Shown here one piece after another: positions 23,535 through 35,752 of a stretch of DNA of 64,000 nucleotides (its first letter is position 1; each line of letters begins with the position of its first letter). The DNA lies in the NCBI GenBank assembly GCA_963969345.1, contig OZ017769.1, positions 1,426,001-1,490,000 on the forward strand, given 5' to 3'. The notes beneath the pieces are model-generated. The model did not search any database, was not told the DNA's origin, and worked only from the letters and a program-made list of their open reading frames with translations. The DNA comes from Turbatrix aceti. Taxonomy: Eukaryota > Nematoda > Chromadorea > Rhabditida > Panagrolaimidae. Position numbers and translations under genes: made by a program.

Positions 23535-25331
23535 CTACCAGGTAATAGCATTTTTATACTCCGGAAGGATGCTGATGCGCTTGATCGTCTCGTAACCCAA
23601 CAACAGGAAAAAGGAGTATACTCCATTGCTGAGCACCCTTGGAGCGAGACCTTTCGTGAAGGTGAGAAATCCCTCGTGACTGATCAGTCGCCGAATCGTT
23701 TCCAGATACCCAGTTCGATGTACTTGAATCCTGATTCTCATGACTTCCAATGGATTTGTGCAGACCGCAGCCGTCAATCCTCCGATGCCTCCGCTGATGG
23801 CCTGCATCTTGAGCAGGTTCCCATCTTTCGCTTCCCGCTTTGTCCGCTCATCTATCCTCCTTTCAGGATGAAAAAACCGGGCGCCGATCATCGAAAGCAC
23901 ATTCAGTGAATTGTAATAAGTCAGCCAGAATAACATCGCGTTCGGGATATACACCATCAAGGAGGAGAAAAAACCTCTAAAAAATTTTTAAAATAGTACT
24001 TTTCAAAAAAAAATTATGTATTATAAAAAAATTTTTTCGCGGCAAGACTCACCGATAAAATCCAGGAAGCCCATCCACGGCGTAGATCGCTCGTACGACA
24101 CGAAGACCGATTGTTAGCCGGTTTTCTAGGTGATCTTTTCGTAGCTGGTCGATGATTACAGGATTTTTTGTCCCACCGCAGAAAGCACTTGGATTGTTGA
24201 TGATCATTATGTGCTGGGCAACCTAAACCGTAAACCAGAAATAAAAACCGTAAAAAAACTACATTTTTGCTACAAAAAAAGCTTAGAAAAAAATCGTTAA
24301 TTTAAAATTATAAATTTCAGGCCAAACTCCCAAAAAACCATAAAAATTACCAAAAAATCAAAAAAATCGACCCAAAACCAAAAAAAACCTGCCTAAAAAA
24401 AACCCTCAAAAAACTTACAATATTAGTCGGCACAACAATCAACTGTGTACAAGTCGATGCCATTCCCCCAGAAACCGCAGAAATGATGGGCGGCGAGTAC
24501 GCTGAGTTTGTACTTCGGTTTATCGCATTTCTGAGACGTTCGTAGGTGATACCGTATATGAATGACGCAGACACCCGAGGAATGGTAACCACAAACCCCC
24601 GGTAGAGCGTTGCAACGCCTTCCTTCCGGACGATGTCGACGAACGCATGCCTCATGCCGCGGTAGACGTTGTGCTGCTGCTGAAGGACGAGTCGTGATTT
24701 GACCACCGCCATCGGATACAGCAGAAACCGAATCGAGCAGCTGGCTGTCAGCGCGAGGGGGTAGAATTTGTACAAATTGAGGTGGTGCCATTCGATTATG
24801 TGCAATTTCTAAAAAACGGCGGTTTGGAAAAAAACTTTTGGTACTTTTCATAACAAAAAAGTCGAAAACTGTTACTTCGCGTGCGCTGTTTTGTGAATAT
24901 CATTTTTTTAGTTATAAAACGTTACGTCCGGTGCGCTGAATAACATCTTTTCTTCACTAAAATATTACGTTTGCATGGGCTGTTTTTGGTGGATAACAAA
25001 AAAGTGCTTCCAAAGTGTTACTTCAAGTCCGCTGAATAACATTAGATTTTCACTATATCGTTATGTTTTGGTGTTTTTTTTGAAAATAAACGTTACTTTT
25101 ATTCGCGACGGTAGTTTTCTGGATTACGTTCGATTTACCCAGAAACCGTTTTCTAAAATATAGAAGTTTCAACAAATTTTGCACTCGAAGGATCCAAAAG
25201 TGGTACTACATATTTTCTTGCGCCTGACGTAATAAAAACCATATTCAAATCACCCTCGCAAAATCCAAATTTACTCCTCACCAACCAACCTCAATTTTAC
25301 CCAAATCTTGATATCCCTTTGACGACGGCAT
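23535..25331 (-). CDS. SLC25A44: Mitochondrial carrier, SLC25A44-like, copy 1
   Basis: Four exons (25331-25290, 24808-24419, 24222-24053, 23976-23535) read as 347 residues. The N-terminal exon is 14 codons (MPSSKGYQDLGKIE) joined to KLHIIEWHHLNLYKFYP, matching the IIEWEHLDKKKFY start of SLC25A44. Carrier signature sites are all visible: YPMAVVKSRL, VPTNIVAQ and TNPLEVMRIRI, with GLYRGF-like turns TLYRGF and GFYRGF. The C-terminus ends in Trp as in the human protein. SLC25A44 imports branched-chain amino acids across the inner membrane. The second signature has Asn where family members have Asp (copies 2 and 3: VPTDI), which could affect the salt-bridge gate. First of three tandem paralogues on this strand. 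Confidence 0.9.
24860..25080. repeat. Intronic minisatellite R2, copy 2 (inverted)
   Basis: The reverse complement of this block aligns with 23015-23215: GTTATTCAGCGCACC..ACGTAACG units, about 60 bp period, three to four units. It fills the first intron of SLC25A44-like copy 1. Confidence 0.6.
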
Positions 25332-26190
25332 GCCTCAGTCAACCCTGTTGCACAGAAAAAATTCACGTTCTCAGCAAAGTATCCAGTAGTGTAACTGTGT
25401 ATAGTGGTTGTTATGGTCGATCGGGGATTGACAGCGCTTGGTAAATTACTTCCATCCAGCAGTTTCTTTTTCCGCCTCTTCTGGTGGCTCGCAACTGCTG
25501 ATGACTACGTAGTAAGAATCGGAATAAAAAAATGTGAAAGATAAGAGGCAGCGCTTCGTTCAACAAAATGATCAAAGAAAATATGAGCTGCATGTCAAAA
25601 GACGGTCTCGAAGCGAATAAAAGTCGTTTACGTTTTATAAAAAAAAGTTACTTCTTTGTTTGCAACTTTTTGAACGTAACTTGTTTACTTTTAGGCTACG
25701 TTTTACTTTTTAGCATTTCTTGGATCAAAAGCGCCGTTTGTTTGCATTTTTTTCTTTGGGGCGCGAATTTTCCAGGCGAAATCATGCCTGAAAATTCTTC
25801 CATGCACTTTTTCAACCCGATTTTCATCCAATATCGAATCCAACGGTTCAAACCGTAAAAAACCACTCTTTTTTTACCAAAATCATGAATTTTATGTACA
25901 AATGTACTACAAAATATCTTTGGCAGAGAATCGAGCCTAAATACTCTAACAAAATCCTCTAAAGAGTTTCTAAAAATGCGTGAAAAAAAGCAGAAAGCAT
26001 TTTCTGCCGTGTCGCCGGTAAAATTGTCGGTAAGCGACGGTTAACCTAATGAATGAATTGCTGATGACTCGTGCACACGGGTTTGGTGGGGAAAAGGAAG
26101 CGAGGTTGATCGGCACGAAAGTTTAGCCTAAAAGTTTTTTTTTACTTAAAAGTATAAAAATGCATTTTGAGTAAAAAACCAACCTTCAGT
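25332..26190. other. Intergenic between carrier copies 2 and 1
   Basis: AT-rich. Short R2-like words (AAAGTTACTTC, GAACGTAACTT) occur at 25640-25690. A block around 25405-25620 resembles 28360-28680 upstream of copy 2 (GGTCGATCGGGGATTGACAGCGC versus GTCGATCGTGGATTGATAGCGC), so the upstream DNA was duplicated with the gene. Confidence 0.55.
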
Positions 26191-28286
26191 CTACCAAACA
26201 ATGGCTTCCTGGTACTCAGGAAGGATGCAGACGCGTTTGACCGTTTCGTAGCACATCAGAAGGAAGAAAGAGTACACTCCGTTGCTAATCATCCTTGGGG
26301 CCAGGCCTTTGGTGAACACGAGATATCCCTCGTGGTAGACGAGTCTCCGCATCGTTTCTACATACCCTGTGCGATGCATTTGAATCCTAATTCGTAGAAC
26401 TTCGAGTGGATTGGTCCAGACAGCAGCTGACATGCCTCCGATCGCTCCGCTGATGGCCTGCATCTTGAGAAGGTTTCCCTCCTTCACTTCTCGCTTCGTA
26501 CGTTCATCTATCCTCTTTTCCGCGTGAAAGAACCTCGCGCCAACCATGGAGAGGAAATTGAGCGTGTTGTAGTACGTTGACCAGAATACCATCGAGCTCG
26601 GGATGTACAGCATCAGGGAGGAGAAAAAGCCTCTAAAAAATATTAAAAAAAATTGTTTTGTCCAAAAAAATGCGTGTTTTCGGTATAAAACTCACCGATA
26701 AAATCCAGAAAACCCATCCACGACGTAGATGGCACGGATGACACGAAGACCGATCGTTACCCGCTTTTCCAAGCCATCTTTTCGTAACTGATCGATAATT
26801 ACAACATTTTTCGATCCACCGCTGAAGGCACTCGGGTTGCTGTGGATCATCATGTACTGGGCTACCTAAAAAAATAATTACGAATCAAACCAGTAAAAAA
26901 TGTTATTTTTCATCAAAAACAATATTTTTATGCTAAAATGGACAAAATTTGAACAAAGAACCCCCAGTTAACCCAATTTAGGTCAAAAACAAACTGAAAC
27001 ATCAAAAATTCGTTTCAAAAAACAAACCATAAAAAAGTCCGTAAAAAAAGTTTTTGGCACAAGAAATGTAATTTTAGTCTAAAAATTTACCAAAAAACTA
27101 ATTTACCCAAAAAACTCACAATATCAGTAGGAACAAAAATTAGTTGAGTGCATGTCGAAGCAAGTCCTCCGGAGAGCGCAGAAACGATCGGCGGCGAGTC
27201 AATGCCGGCATTTCGATGCAGAACGTTCCTCAGGCCTTCATAGATGGTGCTGTAGATGAAAGACGCCGACAGCTGTGGCAGAGTCACCCAGAATCCTCGG
27301 TAGAGCGTTGTAAAGCCCTCTTTCTGAACGATATCGACAAAGGCATGCCTCATGCCGCGGTAGACGTTGTTCTTCTGCTGGAGAGCGAGTCGCGATTTCA
27401 CCACGGACATCGGATAGAGCAGGCATCGCACCGACCACGAAGACGCCAACGCAAGGGGGTAGAATTTGTACAAATTTAGGTGCTCCCATTCGATGATGTG
27501 CAACTTCTGAAAAACAAAAAAAATCTGGTTTTTGTTTTTGTGTACCAGAAAAATGAGGAACACTTTGGGAGTAAAAGTGTTCCCAAGTGAAAAAAGAAAA
27601 AAGTTGACGTAAAAGGTATCGGTTATCAAACACGGAAGCTACCGCGGTATCCTAAACCGGTATGAAAAAACGTAACAAAATAGCAAAAATCGAATGTTAT
27701 TTAGCGAACGTAAAGTTACATTTTTAAGCACATTTTTTTGTTATCCAGCAAAAACAGCTGCTCAAAAGTAACATTTTAGCGATAAAAATTCTTATCCGGC
27801 GCACCTGAAGTAATACTATATGCCCAAAAAAACGCCTTGAACGTAATAAAACTTCGTCCGATGAATTGAATGAATTATTAGGGTCAGTTTTTTAAAAATG
27901 CTTATTTTTATTTTCTTTACCTTATTTGGACAAATAAGAATCCGAAAACAATTTACAAAAAAAGCTGTATTTGTGTTTTTTGCCTTAAAAGATGCATTCA
28001 AAAAAAATTGCTCCACCGAAATAACAAATAAAAATGTCAATTTGTATTCTGAAAGACGTATTGCATCATATGAGATCTCTGACGTAATAAAAACCGTCTC
28101 AAAAGTCACTTTTCGATCCAAGAATTATCCGTGGAGTAAAGCGCCGCTTAAATCTGCTTTTATGAACCAAAAAAGCGGCATTAACGTGAATTACGTGAAA
28201 ATCGCTACATTTTTTCCTTCAACAATAAAACAAAAAAAGCCAACCTCGTTAAGATCCAAATCCAGATCCGTGTCCGACGACGTCAT
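26191..28286 (-). CDS. SLC25A44: Mitochondrial carrier, SLC25A44-like, copy 2
   Basis: Exons 28286-28245, 27506-27120, 26865-26696 and 26632-26191 encode 346 residues with the same four-exon structure as copy 1. Exon 1 is again 14 codons (MTSSDTDLDLDLNE), then KLHIIEWEHLNLYKFYP. Signatures are YPMSVVKSRL, VPTDIVAQ and TNPLEVLRIRI. The C-terminus is EAIVW. Exon 3 is 170 bp and exon 4 442 bp in both copies, so the duplication was of the whole gene. It is predicted to be an inner-membrane carrier of branched-chain amino acids; substrate is inferred from family only. The 738 bp first intron carries R2-type repeats. Confidence 0.9.
27660..27860. repeat. Intronic minisatellite R2, copy 3
   Basis: GTTATCCAGCAAAAACAGC, AAGTAACATTTT and TTATCCGGCGCACC units, in the same orientation as the array at 23015. 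In the first intron of SLC25A44-like copy 2. Confidence 0.55.
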
Positions 28287-29097
28287 CTTTCAGCCCTGCC
28301 CTGCTGCTTGGAAAATATTTTAGAAGAATATTTTCCGTTCGCAGCAAAGAATCCGGAAGTACGTGTCTATTGTCTATCGTCGATCGTGGATTGATAGCGC
28401 CGGGTTCGTTTCGGCCATCAGAAATCCTCCAATCAACGATGTTATACTCTTTCTCTGTTTTTTTCCTGATAGCAACCGCGCGGTAGTATCAATCGTTGAT
28501 GACAAACAAGATGATAGGGACAAGGCACACGTGAAGAGATAGGTAGACGAGCGAATAAACTCGTGAACGAAAAACAACACACAACCAGGCACACAAGTTT
28601 TGCTTCGTACAACAAAGATCATCCAACGACTGAAGTTGCAGTTGCAGCAGCATGCTAAAGTCGGTCTCGACGCGAACAAAAAAGTTTTATAAAAATTAGG
28701 CTTTTGGACTGACTTTTTTATTATGATGTTATTTTTTTACGATATGTTGTTTTATTTTGTGTTATGATTGGTGAGAAATGTTTTTTATGGGAATTGCTTT
28801 TGCTTTTTTTGGTGGTTTTGACGCGAAAAATGCGCATGTCATCTTACAAATTTTTACCTTGATGAAAGTTTTTTGTTTTTACCGTATTTTTTACCTTATG
28901 TTTTACGATATGGTTTTTTTGTCGTTTGTTGTATAAATTTTTCATTTTGCATCCAAAATTTCTGTTTTTTTGGCTCTATTCTTTCATACAAACTTTATTT
29001 AGCACCTGAGTAAGACGAGACGACTAGTGTCAGTATAAAATCATCGGTGTGAGTAACATTGCACTGGGCAATCAGTATTTTTACAAATCAATCTCTT
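28287..29097. other. Intergenic between carrier copies 3 and 2
   Basis: A block at 28360-28680 is similar to 25405-25620. The remainder is T-rich DNA with no recognisable feature. Confidence 0.5.
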
Positions 29098-30520
29098 TTA
29101 CCACTTGATAGCATGCTTGTACTCAGGCAGGACGCAGAATCGTTTGACGATCTCGTAGCCAACCATGACGACACCCGAGTAGATGGAATTACTGATGAGT
29201 CGGGGTGGAAGACCCTTGTGGAAGATCGTCCAGCCTAAAAAAAGCAAAAAATAATATCCATCTTAAACCCCCCAAAAAAAACCAACCTTCATTCCTAATC
29301 ATCCTCTCCGCAGTCTCCCTATAACTAGTCCGGTGAACCTGAAGTCTGATCCGGTAAACCTCCATGGGATTGGTGGCACAGGTGGAGACTGCTCCGCCGA
29401 GTGTCGCGGCAACAGCCTGGTCGAGGAGGAGGAATTTCTGGCCGGTGAGGTGCTTGAGCACGTCCTGGATGTAGTAGTACGTAGGCCAGAAGACGAAGCA
29501 CGACGGAGCGTAAACCATGGACGAGGCCCAGAAGCCTCGGAAGAAGCCGGCGAGGCCGTCGCTATGGTAGATGGCCTTGATGACCCGGATGCCGAGAGTG
29601 CCTTTGCCTTCCGTGTTCTTCAGGTAGTCCAGGATGCGTTTGTCACTGCCACTCACAAACTTGTCGGCGTAGGTGTGAATCATCATGAATTGGGCGATCT
29701 AGAAAATGAAAAAATTAGGAACGTAAATTATGACTGTTAGGACTTGCATGAACCCTCATTCCCCAATTAGGACTCATTTTACAAATCAATTTTTATCACA
29801 CTCAAAATCGATTTTTACGACGAATTATACACCACTTAGGACCAAAACCCAAAATTAGGACACCCCGCTTTGCAATTCGATTTTTTACATTTTAAAATAA
29901 AAATTGAATTGTAAGACAAATTATACCCCAATTAGGATCCGAACCCAAAAAATAGGACTTACAATGTCAGTAGGGACGAAGATAACTTGGGAACAAAACG
30001 AAGCAGTGCCGCCAGCCAGCGATGAGATGCCAGCAACCGAGTGAATGCCAAAATCGGACTGCAACACGGCTCGAAGCTTTTCATAGACCGTAGAGTATAT
30101 AAAAGACGTTCCAATTTGTGGCACGGTGACCCAGAATCCGCGGTAGAGTCCGCGAATGCCTTCGTGCTTAGCAATCGATGTAAAAGCATGCCACGTAGAT
30201 CGGTAGACCGTATTCTGCTTTTGTAGTTGTAGTCGAGATCGAAGGACAGCGAGAGGGTAGAGCACGGTTCGAACGGTCCAGGTACTGCAACACATGTACA
30301 TATGTAAGTCGATCGTCGATTAGGTTCTTAGGCATCCTTACCTAGTCAAAGCCATGGGATAGAACATCTTGAGATTCATATGATCCCATTCGATGACGCT
30401 GAGATGCTTTTCCTGTTCTGTCGACGCCTTGAGCAGCGAGCGACACGCTTCGTAGTCTCCTCCATCGCGTACGCAATCGATGACAAAGCCCTGCGGTAGA
30501 GGCTCCCATGCCATCGACAT
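29098..30520 (-). CDS. SLC25A44: Mitochondrial carrier, SLC25A44-like, divergent copy 3
   Basis: Exons 30520-30342, 30284-29963, 29698-29287 and 29234-29098 give 349 residues. The N-terminus is longer (MSMAWEPLPQGFVIDCVRDG...) and leads into LSVIEWDHMNLKMFYP. Signatures are YPLAVLRSRL, VPTDIIAQ and TNPMEVYRIRL; GLYRGF and GFFRGF are present and the end is HAIKW. Only the intron after VPTDI is shared with copies 1 and 2. Copy 3 has an intron within the first transmembrane helix (ALT|S), lacks the one after GFYR and has a different last intron. It is therefore the older paralogue. Predicted inner-membrane carrier; substrate inferred. Confidence 0.88.
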
Positions 30521-31392
30521 CCCTAGGTAGTGGTTGCAATGTTGTGGACCGCCGAGTCACAGCGTTGTCCGCACGTTAGTTGTTGAACAGAATTTTGTTT
30601 ACCTGAGGACTTTCGGATAGTTTTTAGCGCACGCTTGAAATCTGCATGCCTGGCTTTTATTCTGGACGGGATAAGAAATGGGCAATGTCTACAGCATGCA
30701 ATTGCCGTAGGACGTTGGTGATTGTTTTTACCCCTGAAGAAGTTAGTAATTCGCCAAAAAGTGTCTTACTATTTACCACGCAAACATTGGCATTTTTTAT
30801 TGCTCACGCACTTTGATGACACAAAATCGTCAAAGCGTGTAGCAAAATTTAAAGCAAGTACGCAAGTTCACAGGTTACGCAGACAGCGGACTGGGCAAGT
30901 CAGTCAATATTTTTTTCTTTTACATACTACGTAGTTGATTTTGAGGAGGCGTCGGCTGGCTTTGTGGATTGCTTGCTTGTCTGCAGCTAGTGTACAGATG
31001 ACGCGTACACTCGGCGCGTGCTTGCATGCTGCGGCGCGGAGAAGATGCCACTCAAACCGACCACCACCTCCGCCAACTCGGTCGAACAAGTCATACGCCG
31101 CGCAGAATGCGACGCAAACCGGATGGCCTGAATTCTGTTTTCTCAAAAATGCTCTGCCAGTAGAATAAATTTAAAAAATAGTCGCGCAAATGGTTCAACT
31201 ATTTTCTAGTTTTTGCAGACACTGTTTTCTGAGTACAGAATTTCATAATTTGTCCGGCAAGATTTTTTACTCGACCAACAAGGCACAATTATTGTATTTA
31301 CTCACACCAAAAAGCACAATACGTCAATTTTCTACCAGTTATCCTAACCAAGAAACACTATTCAGTACATCAGAAGAAAAATTTAAAAATCA
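30521..31392. other. Intergenic
   Basis: No gene seen up to about 31230. From 31230 to 31392 the sequence is the 3' flank of 6C-TM gene 1, duplicated at 36457-36621. Confidence 0.5.
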
Positions 31393-32560
31393 TTAGCCTT
31401 TCGTCTTAGACCTCTTGCTTGCCTTAGACATAGTTGTGCTGGCCTTGGTGGTACTGGCCTTGGTGGTGCTGGCCTTGGTGGTACTGGCCTTGGTGGTGCT
31501 AGCTTTGGTCTTGGAAGCCTTGGTCCCCTGGGTCGTCTGGGAAGTTTTGGTCTGAGTATCACTCTCAGTTCCGCCTTTCTTCTGTTTCTTTGATCCAGTC
31601 GTAGTATTACCAGTCGTAGTCGAAAGCCCATTCGCACTAAGGGCTTTCTTGGAGCAGGTTACGTAGTACAACACACCGAAGATCACCACCAAGATAACGA
31701 GCGCTCCAATTACTGCGAGCATGACGTACAAGGCTAAAAAAGAATTTTAGATGTTTTTTTTTTATTTAGGTTGAACTTACTTTCATTCTGTTTTATACTT
31801 GCTTGTATTGCAATACGTCGTTCTTTAATGATAGCAGCACCTTTTGCTGGATCTCCAAATTTCGCTAATAATTCAGCTCTAATTCGTTTACACTGCTCTT
31901 TTGCTTTATTTTTTTTGATTCTGCACGGAAAGATCCAGGCATCCATGTCCTGTTCGCTGACATCAGAAACTGGTTCCGCTTTAAGGTCATCATCGTCGAT
32001 TTCACCCTGAAATCGTTAATGTGCTGTTCGCGAACTACTAGGAATATATGACACTCACTATTTCGGGTTGAATCTCACAGACGATGAATCTGAGCTTGTT
32101 CACTGCAAACAAAGTTGTACAATCCCATGAACTCCTAAATAGGACTCACCGAAAACGCCCTTGGCTCTGATTCGTTGATTCGATGCTACGCTGCCCGGTA
32201 CCGCAGCATTGCAACGTTCAGCGAGGGTAGTCGACGAATCGAAGTCGTTGCGTACCTTGACGAAGCACCGACCCGATTTCGAAAAAGCATCGAGAGCCTT
32301 CTGAAGTCCATGAGAATAGACTTTCGTCGGGCATCTTCTCGTGTCGCCAAGTGACGACACCAATCCGATGAAGAAGCTGATAGCCGCAGCAAGTGCCAGA
32401 AAGTTTGTCGCTTTCATGACAACGAGCCGGACGTCAAGCAGAAGGTTGTAGTGAGCGGAAGTTTGTATCTCCTGCTTACTAGGTTACAGATATGCAAATT
32501 GCTACATGCAATACAAATTTGATAAAAATCCCACGTCCAGCATCGGCAGGAATGAATCAC
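31230..32560. repeat. Tandem duplicated unit carrying 6C-TM gene 1
   Basis: Matches about 36457-37800 in direct orientation with an offset near 5.26 kb. It includes the whole gene plus about 160 bp of 3' flank and 140 bp of 5' flank, with very few substitutions except in the tail repeat, which differs in length. Confidence 0.85.
31393..32417 (-). CDS. 6C-TM family gene 1: secreted-type ectodomain, one TM, basic repeat tail
   Basis: Four exons (32417-32150, 32102-32059, 32006-31781, 31733-31393; phases 1,0,1) give 292 residues. Residues 1-23 are a signal peptide. Conserved cysteines appear as RCPTKV, GRCFVKV, ERCNAAV, FIVCEIQP and PCRIKKNKAKEQC. A helix-prone charged stretch (CKRIRAELLAKFGDP) leads to the membrane segment at about 181-205 (MLAVIGALVILVVIFGVLYY). 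The cytoplasmic tail is Lys/Thr-rich with a five-residue KASTT repeat from a 15 bp minisatellite. I do not recognise the family. The layout suggests a receptor or adhesion protein, but no known domain is visible. Confidence 0.8.
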
Positions 32561-33652
32561 ACAGGCTCGACCAAATGCGGGGATGCACATCAAAACCGCG
32601 GGGATGCTTTTTTTGTGTTTTTGAACGAAAAGCGCGGGAATGCGAATGCTTGCCAAGTTCAAAAACATTGCTGTATTCGATGCCATTTTTTTAAATAAAA
32701 AATCGCAACTCGTTCAATAATTGATTTCATCAAAATTATCAAAATGAAAGGAGGTGTGGTAGAAAAATCACTGCGTGCGAATAAAACGAGCTGGAAACAA
32801 AATTGAACCCCAACAAAATTTTCTAACTTATTTTTTACAAAAAAGTATACCATGTCAACTGAGAAATGTCGAAAAAAATGTTTCCAAAAAAAATTCTAAG
32901 AAAAATTAGGTTTTCGGAACTTTTTAGAACTTCAATCAAAAAACAGTACGTCATTGGATTTTGCGTTCATTTCCAACCGATGCCGAATTTGCTAGATGGT
33001 TTATTTTGTGTTAGCACAATACTACTGGGTCTAGGTCTAGAGCAAAATTTATGGCATCGCGTTTAAGAAAAAAAATTTCATCAGTTTTGGACCTGCGGCG
33101 CGCTTCCTCAGTTTACGACATCTTTGAAGCCGAACTTTTTTGTTTTCATCAGTCAACTGCTGAACTTTTTGGCATTTGTAGGCCTTTGATCCCATCACGT
33201 TATGGACTATTTGCCGTGCTGACCGCTCGCTGATACGTTTTTTTTTATCGCAAAAAAATAGTTCCGATCTTGATTTTATTTTTTTGGGTTTTATTGGTAA
33301 TTAGGATAATACAGGGTGCGCCAAATGTTCTTGAACACACGTTTTTAATTTTAACGCCTCTTGCCTGCTAATCACAAACTCTAACGCACGCTTCGGAAGC
33401 TAACATAAAATTCTACCTGCGACATTATTTAATCGAGAAATATGTCTTCTTGTAAAAAAAAATTGATTGAAAACAAATTTAAAAAAAATGGATTTTTGTA
33501 CGTATGCGTGCATTGAATTTTGTACTACTTCCATACGATCAAATATGAATTTATAAACATTATGGGTGTATTATGCGCTGTTCACACCATTTGTCTGTCT
33601 GTCTTAAAAAAATTTAGTTAGCAAGCAAAAGCTGCGCAGAGAGGCCGTAAAA
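32561..33652. other. Intergenic
   Basis: No gene or clear repeat seen between gene 1's 5' flank and the start of IR2. Confidence 0.45.
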
Positions 33653-34301
33653 ATACAAGCAGGGATGGTATAACGTTTGAATATTGACCACATTACGGTA
33701 AACGAACTGTGTGTTTGAATTTTTGGCGGGAAAAATACTTCTCGGCACAGTAACGCGCTGGCATAGCAGCATTCGGCAAGCGCGTCGCGAATCGACTCCT
33801 CGGTTCGCACATTCCTGAAGAGGGGCAACAGGTTTGAATGTTGACCTCATTACGGTAAACGAACTGTGTGTTCAAATTTTTGGCGGGAAAAATACTTCTC
33901 GGCACAGTAACGCGTTGGCATAGAGCATTCGGTGCGTCGTCAAATCGTTGTCAGTTGAATAGCAGTTCATCCGACCGCATGAACCATATGACTGGGAGCA
34001 AGCTGAAGAAGAGGCCACAGATGCCGCGGCAGAACCGACCACCAATGGCATCACCAAGGGTAAAAAAAAATGACTGACTCGAACGACAATCAAATCGATC
34101 CGGGCACGACTAAACGAGCTAAAACCACTGCAAATGGCACCAAACTGGCATAAAAGCAGTCTGAGAAAATAGCCAACAATCTGGCTGGAATTTTGATTGC
34201 TAATAAAATTCAAAATGAATTTTTTTAATTTTTTTTAAATCTCGCAGAAACGCAATGAAAAAAAATTTACCAATTTTTGACGCAAGTAAAATCAAGTTTT
34301 T

Positions 34302-34329
34302 ACCCAAGTAGAATTAATTCTACTTGGGT
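34302..34329. repeat. 28 bp perfect palindrome
   Basis: Two head-to-head copies of ACCCAAGTAGAATT. Also present in the other IR2 arm (about 45613-45640). Confidence 0.7.
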
Positions 34330-35752
34330 CAAACTTGGTTTACCCGGATAACGCTTTTACCGCGCTTTTCGAGTTGCCCGTCCCTTCATTTTACCTAGGT
34401 ATACCACATTTTCTCACTTTTCACATTTTTATTGTCCAAATTCGCAAAAAAAAACAAATAACAAAAAAATCAAAACATACATTTATCAATGATGAAAAAA
34501 ATGATCCGCTGATATCGCATGGTATTCTTCCGCGGTTTTGTTGCTTCTGTGTGCTTCTTCTGATGAACTTCTAGTGATTGCACGGTGTTCACGCCGGACG
34601 TCTTGATTGCAGCTTCGGAAGAAGTTTCATCGCTTGAAGATGATCATGTCGTCGCCGTCAACGTCGATTTCACCGCTGCCTCTCGCTTGCTGATGAAGTC
34701 GTCCTCATGAAGCCGATTGGGCCTAAAAATCAAGAAAGTTTGCTCGGTTTTCAATTTTTTCCAAAAACTTACATTTTGCATGCAGGCAAGGATGTCTGAA
34801 GGCTGTAGCAAAATATCTCGGCTCTATTTTCAAAAAAAATTTGTGACATCTTCATTTATTTGGAACAAGGTATTGCATTTTGTTTCTCGGCACGGACACA
34901 CACAGCGATCGCATTCAGTGGCACACGAAAAATGTGTCGTTTTCCATTGTCATTCACCACACTTTATGGTGCGTCCTAGCTAGGCAACATTCATACCTAA
35001 ACGAGCAAAGCTTACAATGAGAGGAGGGTGCAATGCATGCAAACGACTTTGTGTCCTTTTTTACGGAATAAGCGATGTGATTCCAGGCGTTTGGTGGACA
35101 CGCTGTTGTGTGCGCAAGTTTTTGTACAAACAACGGCGGTTTGTGGCACGAAGTTGTGTCGCGAAAACGATTTGCTTAGGACACAGGTGCGTCTGCTCCT
35201 GCGCAAGCTTAATGGAGACGCACACCTTATTGTGCTGCGATCGCTCTCACCGTCTGTGCCAAAGAAACAAAATGCAATACCTTGATTTGAAAGCAATCGT
35301 AAATTCAAAGCGACATTTGTGCCGTGCTCTGGCCAATAAGAGGGACGGAATGCCATGATTGGAACGTTCACCTGAAAAAGCGCATTGCGCGGCATTTATT
35401 ATTTTATGTCCGTCGCGTTCATTTTCCCAGCCCCTATCCCTGTATCGGCAATAGTGCGAGCAAATTCGACAAGCGGATAGTGTGAATCTAATGGCGCTGC
35501 CCTAGTTTATCGTTACCGATTCGCTTTTCGTTGTCCTTTTTCCTCTAACCGGCCACAGCACAGCACGAATGTTGTTTTGAACTTCCGATTGCTTCCAACA
35601 TTTTTGTACTTTTTCTCAACAAACATGAATTTTTTTAGAGGGACTTGCACAAATTATGAGCGCGTTTAAAGAAGGTGAAGAAGAGCACAACTTTTTTGAA
35701 AATAAAGCCGAGATACAATTCAGGTTTTATGTTTTATTTCATGCTTAATTTT

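Noticed and set aside
35012..35395. 127-codon open frame, also in the other IR2 arm
   Set aside because: Equally long frames exist on the opposite strand, and the two arms differ by substitutions that do not favour either frame; no domain or splice signals.
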